Assembly: GCF_002775205.1 (NCBI RefSeq)
Contig: NC_036447.1
Location: 7,242,501-7,306,500, forward strand
Length of the DNA: 64,000 bases
Direction: 5' to 3'
From: Xiphophorus maculatus
Lineage: Eukaryota; Chordata; Actinopteri; Cyprinodontiformes; Poeciliidae
The position numbers and the translations under genes were made by a program. Shown here in pieces: positions 57,171 through 64,000 of this stretch (its first letter is position 1; each line of letters begins with the position of its first letter). Under the pieces are notes generated by a model, which saw only the letters and a program-made list of their open reading frames with translations, made no database searches and was not told the DNA's origin.

Positions 57171-57586
57171 GTAAACTGAATGGTGGAAAAAGTGAAAGTT
57201 TGAGAAGTAAAGACAGAAACAAAAGTTGATGTAAATGAAAATGGACGGTACTATAAAAGAAAAGGACGGGACAAGAAATTTGGAAAATGTAAGCGAGAGA
57301 AAAAGAAAAGGGATGATGCTGAAATGTTTAAGGATGTAGAGGGGAGCAGGAAGATGCAAAGTCTCAATGGGAGCAGCAGGGAAGTTGTTAAAGATGGAAG
57401 CAAAGAGAAGGTAAAGATCTGAAGGAGTGAAGGAGGCAGGAAGTGTGCTACAGCTCTAAACAATGAGTTCTTGCTGGCTTTATTTGCTGTATGGAGGAAA
57501 CTATCCACTGACCTGCTCTGTTTTTTTTTTTGTTTGTTTTTTTCTCCTTCCCTTCCTCTCCTTTCTCTGCTGCTGTTTCCTTCCAG

Positions 57587-57962
57587 GCTGACTCACGCCA
57601 GGAGAGCCTGAACACACGGAAAGGTTTCAGAGACCACAAGAGTAAGGAACACTGTGAAACAGAGCTGACGAAGGAAGGTGTGGAGAAGAAAACGGAGAGA
57701 GGGAGAAGGACAGACAACAAGAAGAGAAAGTGGATTTGTATCTGCTGTGACGAGGAGAAGAGAAAGTGACAGCTGGAATACGAGAGAGAGGAAAAGTTTT
57801 AGAGAACAGCAACCCCCAGTAATTAAGGTGATCCATCGGAAAGGTCGAGCTGACCTCTAAAGTTCAGAAGAACCAAGCTTCCCTACAACCCCTCCAACTG
57901 CTGTCACAGAACGGTCACCACACTGGGAGAACTGGAAGAACTGGTGTTGAGGAGAAGCCACC
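57587..57962 (+). other. akt3: akt3 5'UTR in the start-codon exon
   Basis: A strong pyrimidine tract with TTCCTTCCAG acceptor ends at 57,586. The 376-nt purine-rich sequence to the ATG contains no in-frame continuation of the AKT reading frame and is best read as 5'UTR. Confidence 0.65.
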
Positions 57963-60900
57963 ATGAGCGACCAGAACGTCGTCAAGGAAGGCTGGGTCCA
58001 AAAAAGAGGTCAGGCTGTTTTTTTTCTCTTTTGTTTTTTGTTTTTTTTTTTAGATTTCAAAAACATCAATTGCTATATATTTGAGCTGTCAGATGGATGA
58101 TCAAGATAATTCACTTAGTTTATTTTATTTATTTGTGTTTTATTTTTGGTTGTTTTATAACCATTCCATCTGCAAGTCAAAAAATAAAAAATGCACAATG
58201 CTGAAAAAACACATGACAAAATGAGTACAGAAATGGATAAAAAAATTTATATAAAGCATAATCAAAATCATTGCAGCCGAATCTTCTCTATAGTTTTCTG
58301 AAATATCTCCAACCAGTTCCAGCTAAATCTGTAGACAAACTCATGAAATAAAATCTAATCAAACTTTGTAATATTTGTTTATCAAATTATTTTTATACAT
58401 TTTTGTTTAAAGAGTGAAAAACACAGTTTAAAATACTCACAATCATTACACAGCTGAATCCCTCTAATTGAAGTAAAATGATTTTAATATTCATTTTGAC
58501 CTTTACATTTTTTGAAATCTTTTTCTTACTTCCTAGTTTGTTTCTTTAATTTCAAACCACTTTGAGTTTATTATAGGTTTAGACTGCATCTACTTTATCA
58601 TCTTTCCCTGAGATTCGCAGCATCAGTTTTACCTCCAAAAAATATTGGGTTAATGAATTTTATTGACATCGCATGAGCCAGCCACATTCAGTGGATGGCT
58701 CGTTCTGTCATTACTGTAAACACAAACCGTAACATATTTTGACTGAGAACCGCGTACACAGTACTGCTGCCCCAAATACTCATTAGAGCACCAAATGTGG
58801 ATTAAGATGGTGCTGAAAATAGTCCCTGCTAGTCAATTTCATGTTTTATGTAACCTTTGATTAAAATTGTGATCCATTTTTGTTTTAAAATCAGCTGTAA
58901 TGATTTCTCTTTTTTTTTTTTTTCCTCCAGTCAAATTTTAACAGATGTTTGTATTCCAATGAAAAAATATGTAAACTAACAGTACATAATGGGTTTTAAG
59001 CTTTAGTTGTTCAGTCAGTAGTTTCTCAGTTCATCAGCTGGCCGATTATTGCGGACAATCAATTTGATTGGCTGAAGACTGCATTTGTAGATTGGTCCAT
59101 GGATTTACGTCAACAGCAACTTGTCAACTACCAATTTCAATTGAAGACACTTCTGCTAATGTGCTAATAGTGGAGCTAATATTTCATTTAGCACTTTGTT
59201 TAAATGTATTTTTCAAAATTTTAAATTTAATTGTGCTTTATTTGTGCCCAATGACATTAAAATGAATCCTGAATTCTGATTCTTATTATTTTTGCTAACT
59301 TTGAAAACATTTAGCTTCCCTTAAATACATTTTTCATGATGAATTCTAAAACTCTAAATTATTTAGCTGCTCTGTAAACCTTCAGTTGAATAAAGTTTGA
59401 GATCTGTATTGAATATTTGCCAGTTAAAAACTCTTGAGGTAGTTAACGTTTTTATTCATGCTCTTATTTTGAAGTGGTTGAATACTGTTCACGAAGCAGC
59501 TCCATTTCCTTTCACCACTTTCTCTGCCTGCAAATGACATTTATTTTAATATGTGTCCATTATGCATTGCAGTAGAACTGCAGTTTAAAAGCTTTAGCAC
59601 TTTAGCATTAGCTTTGGCTAAGTAGCATGTTTATATAGCATTTTAGCAGAACTAATGTTTATAATTTGTACATGTTAGTTATTAGCACAACTAACATTGT
59701 AGTTAGCAGTGCCCATTCTGGTTTTTATAGTCTGCATTTAATGGGATTGCTTTGTTGACATGTAGATAAACGACACCCTAAGTTAGGAAATGAACCAGAC
59801 GTCGTTTTAGCTAAACACTTCAGGATTTCTTAAAATCCCCAACAGATTCCTTAAAACAAACTGTCATTCTGTTAACAGAATGTAATGCATTTAAGTTGTT
59901 TTTGGCATTAGATTGAGGCAAGAATTAAAAAATACATTATGCAGACACATTCAGTAAATTAGGATATTATTAAAAATCAGACACATTGTATTGGTTAATT
60001 ACACATAGATCGATGATCGAAAGACTTTCTGTTAATTTTTTCCACATACAGTTAATGAAAATTTAATGTTTTCATTAACAATAATATAGTATTATTTTTA
60101 TTGTCAAAACAATAACAAATCTATTTTAATACGGACATCCTTCCATAGCAAACACATTTTATTTTGGAGATGATTCTGACTAATTTTGTACTTCCTCTGA
60201 CTTTTTTATTTATTTATTTATTTATTTATTTTTCAAACGCCATGGTACATGAACCAAGGACTTTAAATCTTAAGATAACCATTTCAGATGGTCACCATCT
60301 CTGCTGAAATATAACAATAATAAATCCTTCAATCTTACAAATCAGACTAGTAGAAACTGCTGTTGGTTTGTTAAAGCAAAAGCAGAGCTAAATGGGTTAT
60401 ATGGAGAGAAAGATAAAATCAACTGAGTTGCATGCAGCTTTGTGAAAACTTAATGAAAACAAAGTAAGATTCTTCTTTTTGCATGAAACTGACTTAACTT
60501 TATGTACAAGATTGCAGTTCTGAGACCATACGGTGGCTTCAGCAGAGGCCTGGACAGGCATCGTGCTTCTGGCTTCGCTTGTTAGCCTAAGCTGATTAGA
60601 GATGCGCTCCATTTGTCTAAATGGATATTGCAATTTAATTTACTCTATACTTAAGTGTCAGCAGTTCAAAGACTATATTTATTGAGTGCTTTCAATTGAT
60701 GGTCGATTTTAATCCTACTGAGAGGAACAAAATACAGAAATTAAAACAAAATATGAGGCAAACAGAAAATGGGCACTTGCTAAATTGTTGTTTATTTATA
60801 AGCTCTTTCGCACTTCTATGCTGAAATAACCACCTTCTTTAAATGAACTATTTCAAGAGTCAAAGTCCAACATTTAAACTCTTGTTTAAATCAAATAAAT

Positions 60901-63900
60901 AAATATGGAAACATATATTTTCTCCTGTCATTTTTTCTGTGAGCTGTCTGTTGTATTTGCATGACTTGCTACAAAAGCAGTCTAGAGTACTAGGGCTGCA
61001 ACTAATGAATATTTTAGTAAACAATTGTTCTACAGATTATTTTGACAATTAATCAAACAAAAAATGGACACATGACAATATTAAACAATATAAATAAATG
61101 TTAAAAAATGTATATGTATTTTTTGCGTAATCTAATTACATAATATTCCTTTATGGTTGATCATTAGTAGCAAAGGACGCATCTGCAGCTAAAACAAATA
61201 CTTCTAAATACCTTTCTGATTGTTTTTAGTACCAATACTAAAGCTAATCTGTTTTTTCTATGTCGTGACAGATAATCTGTGGGGGGAAAACAATCAAACT
61301 CCTATGTACTCCCAGTACTAACTAGAATCAACCAATCAGATTCAGGAGGAGGGTCTTAGCAACCCTTGTAGCCTTTGGTTGCTTAGCAACAACCTGTTGA
61401 GTAACTTGTGCAACAAAAAAAAAAGTGTGGAGGGAAATTTATGGATAAAACAGGAAAGTTCACCAGTTTGTTAGTATATCAGAAAATTAAAATGAAAAAC
61501 TAACCAATAATTATCAGTATTGACAATTATTGATATCTACTGATATTACTACTTGCATTGTGATAAGTTTTTCAGCCGTGTTGTCCAGACAGTTTTGATC
61601 TAATTAGAGTCAGTATACATACTCCAGTTGAAAATTAATCAATTGCGAGATTAATTAATGATTATTTCAATAATGGATTGGCCTGTCATGATAACAAATT
61701 TTGCTAGAAAATAAATTGTTCCAGAAATTATTGCAATAAACGATAATATTGCTGTTTTGAGACCATTTCCAAGACTACATTCTCAAATATCACTAAACTT
61801 TAAATTCTAATGAACATTTAACACTGGAACTGGAAGGCATTTTAAATTTGCAAAATAAATAAGCAAAACAACAGAAACAACAAATAAAATTAATTATGAA
61901 GTCTCTGTAAACAGCAAACAGAGGCCAGTTGTCCTACTTGAGGGTATTTTCAATTGAAGTTGAGTTTTTATTTATTTTTTGCTAAAAACATCAGCTTCTG
62001 TCATGAAGGATGTGTTTTCCATCCCTCTCACTCCTGCGTTCTCTGTCGGTGTAAAGAACAGCACTTCCAAACAATGGTTGTTTACCTGCCAGAGGGCCAG
62101 CGCTGAAGCTTTGGGCTGCACTCTAGCCTGAGCGGCACTTGGCTGCTGGAGTTTATTTCCCACACTGCTTTGTGTGTTTGTGTAAGTGTGTCCGTTTGAG
62201 TTCATTCATTGAAAGGTTTTTTTTTATTTTTTTTTATTTCTGGTCTGAGCTCATAGCTGTTGGCGCGGAGGCAGGAGGAAGTTTCTCTGTGGCGCTATGA
62301 GCCTACAGAGGATGACCTAATGCTTAGGTTCCTTCCTCTCTGCTCCTACAAGTCCCTCTATTGTTTTTTTGCACCTCTGTGGGTTGTTGTAGTTTAGACT
62401 TAACTCTTGTCAAAAAATGTCCACACTTGTTTTGTTAAAAAAAAATTAGAAATGAGATGTTTTCTCTAAATGTTGCTAATGGAAAACTTCATAATTTGTG
62501 TCTTTTGCAGCTTTTTTTCTTAGTGCAAACCTGATATTTTAATAGTTTGCAGAAGATCCCAGTCTCAGAAAGACCTGACAGTTGTTGGAGACTTGAAAAT
62601 ATGGCTAAAACAAATGCAATAAGTCTGTGCTGCAATGGACAACAGCTGCATCTTACAATCATTTTAGAAATAAATCAATCTATTGATTATTCTGACAGTT
62701 AATCAAATAATCAGATAAAAATGGCACATTCTGCTATTTTCTTATTAAACTACAATATTTGAAATACATTACAAGATGGAAATAAACAAATAATTCAATC
62801 CATTTTTTAAATTAGAAGGTAAACATTTCATCGCCTCAAATGCAATAACAGAATTCTTTTAGTGAATGCTTGAAGAATATGAAAAAACACAATTTGATCA
62901 ATTTTGGCAAAACATATTACGAAACAAAGCTTCTTTTTTTAAATCTTGAATGTGAAATAGATATGTAATTTATAGTTTTGGCTTACTTACTGCTCTGAAG
63001 ATGTTTTTTCAATAAATGGCCTTTTTTGACTCATTATACTCCAGTTAATGAGTCAAAAATGTTTCAGTAATTGATACATTATGATTAATCAGAAAAGTCT
63101 TTTCAGCTGTACAGTGGACTGTTAAACAGATTCAGAAAATTAAGAAAATATTCAATTAGCTAAATAAAATCCACATATTCAACTAGTTCTTCACGTTATA
63201 CATATTGCTATGTAATATTGCAATAACAGTAAATTTGTTGTATATTGTGCACCACTTTTAAAAAATAAAACATTACATAGATTTGGATGATTTTGTCATT
63301 TGCTATTTTTCGACCTATAAATTAATTTTTTGACATTTTCCTACATACTCATGCTCGTTTCTGCGTAGAAACTTCAGTGCTCTCAGGACTTCATTTTGAC
63401 AAAATTCTGACTTCAACAAATAATGAGGTTATTTTAATGATCCAAATGTAACACTTACTAGATTTTGACGAAATGTGAAATAAAATTAGCTTTCCATATT
63501 GATGCATTTAGTGAACAGGGTAAGAAAAAAACTCAACATTTTTTGCCTGTGTTTTGCCTGCTAAACAAGGGAGAATTGTTCTATTTTGATCACTAACTCA
63601 TTGATTTGTGCTTCGCCTGGCATAATTGAATTGATTGGAATCTTTAAAAATATTTAAGCTTAAGTTTTCCTTCACATGAACTTTTTTTTTTTTAATGAAA
63701 TGTTTTTCGGTCTATTTTTAAAATACTGTCAGTATTAAACTGGAAACATTGGACAGAGGTACAGAACACCCAGGAATATTAGTAGGTGACCTTTCTCTCG
63801 TTGTGTCTCCCTGCAGGCGAATACATCAAGAACTGGCGACCACGTTACTTCCTGCTCAAGGCAGATGGCTCCTTCATCGGCTACAAGGACAAACCGCAGG

Positions 63901-63942
63901 ACTCGGACCTGGCCTATCCGCTCAACAACTTCTCTGTAGCAA
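57963..63942 (+). CDS. akt3: AKT-family kinase, first two coding exons (akt3-like, partial)
   Basis: Coding exons are 57,963-58,008 and 63,817-63,942. The ATG sits in a near-perfect Kozak context (GCCACCATGAG). Exon 1 encodes [15 protein letters not shown] plus one base, with a GTCAGG donor; exon 2 follows a CCCTGCAG acceptor and ends at a GTAAGA donor. Exon 2 starts [15 protein letters not shown] and ends in PLNNFSVA. This is the N-terminal half of the PH domain that binds PI(3,4,5)P3; the basic KR..R.R residues of the binding pocket are present. WVQKRGEYIKNW and the [11 protein letters not shown] ending match AKT3 better than AKT1 or AKT2, which have WLHKRGEYIKTW. Kinase exons lie right of the window. 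It acts downstream of PI3K at the plasma membrane. I cannot say whether it is the akt3a or akt3b copy. Confidence 0.92.
58009..63816 (+). other. akt3: akt3 intron between the first two coding exons
   Basis: 5.8 kb, AT-rich, no further exon seen. Repeats: 60,998-61,200 starts 'agggctgcaactaatgaatattttagtaaac', a ubiquitous fish repeat whose inverted relative ends near 56,010; 61,260-61,600 is an inverted copy of the 54,690/56,690 family; 62,650-62,900 resembles the first family. A short (TTTA)n run lies at 60,208-60,230. Confidence 0.7.
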
Positions 63943-64000
63943 GTAAGACATGAGCAGGCCATGCCACCCTTCAACCTCTGCATGTTAAGATCGGTGTAAT

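Larger units (their letters stand above)
53560..57586. other. Probable akt3 5' intron with repeats
   Basis: No coding exon. Contains two direct copies of a roughly 500-bp repeat (54,690-55,140 and 56,690-57,170) and the terminus 'taataatcactagttgcagccctag'-type fish repeat ending near 56,010. The pyrimidine tract at 57,517-57,585 belongs to the acceptor at 57,586. Confidence 0.5.

Noticed and set aside
57963..63942. Assignment to AKT1 or AKT2
   Set aside because: The VQKR, YIKNW and YPLNNFSVA segments fit AKT3; AKT1 and AKT2 typically have LHKR and YIKTW. The ortholog is still based on only 57 codons.
1..64000. CRISPR arrays, bacterial operons, rRNA genes
   Set aside because: The tandem repeats found are coding repeats, microsatellites or transposon parts. 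Intron structure and repeat families indicate vertebrate nuclear DNA.

Overview
The window looks like nuclear DNA of a ray-finned (teleost) fish. It is AT-rich and intron-bearing, and packed with fish-type interspersed repeats: a Tc1 transposon, tRNA-derived SINEs, an L2-like LINE, a Ty3/gypsy element, hAT-type MITEs and a retrovirus-like provirus. It also carries the first coding exons of an AKT kinase gene that reads most like AKT3. I cannot name the species.

Region 1 (1-17,520) holds two C-type lysozyme/alpha-lactalbumin-like genes that converge tail to tail. Only the 3' exons of the left gene (+ strand, 1717-2403) lie in the window. The right gene (- strand, TATA box near 17,507, stop at 12,740) can be assembled completely from sequence: five exons, four of them coding, 680 residues, all eight family cysteines. 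It is extraordinary. Both catalytic residues are replaced. In the loop where lysozyme has about 12 residues it carries about 540 residues of 61-residue tandem repeats, each ending in a furin-type RxKR site and carrying an N-glycosylation sequon and acidic S-x-E clusters. This is my main candidate for an undescribed system: a multi-peptide precursor built inside a lysozyme fold.

Between the two genes sits a broken endogenous retrovirus (about 4.5-12 kb). It has gag, protease, RT/RNase H and integrase remnants, many frameshifts and no env. A structurally intact Tc1-like transposon (7194-8926) is inserted in the codon right after the RT YVDD box, and a palindromic MITE lies downstream of integrase.

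Region 2 (17.5-35 kb) has no gene I can defend. It contains several MITEs with recognisable inverted repeats, some nested, plus AT-rich unique DNA.

Region 3 (35-37.4 kb) holds an intronless 714-residue coiled-coil gene with recent internal duplications and three CRE-like sites upstream.

Region 4 (37.6-48.4 kb) is a transposon nest: two SINEs, a CA microsatellite, then an L2-like LINE interrupted by a SINE-like sequence and by a very young Ty3/gypsy element (39,684-47,906, - strand). The gypsy LTRs appear identical over 876 bp and gag and pol are open. Each LTR contains an intron-bearing segment and a second copy of the same segment from which a GT-AG intron has been removed.

Region 5 (48.4-64 kb) is the 5' part of akt3: a CpG-rich probable promoter and first exon near 52.2-53.5 kb, a 5'UTR/start exon (57,587-58,008), a 5.8-kb intron full of repeats, and the second coding exon (63,817-63,942) with most of the PH domain N-terminus.
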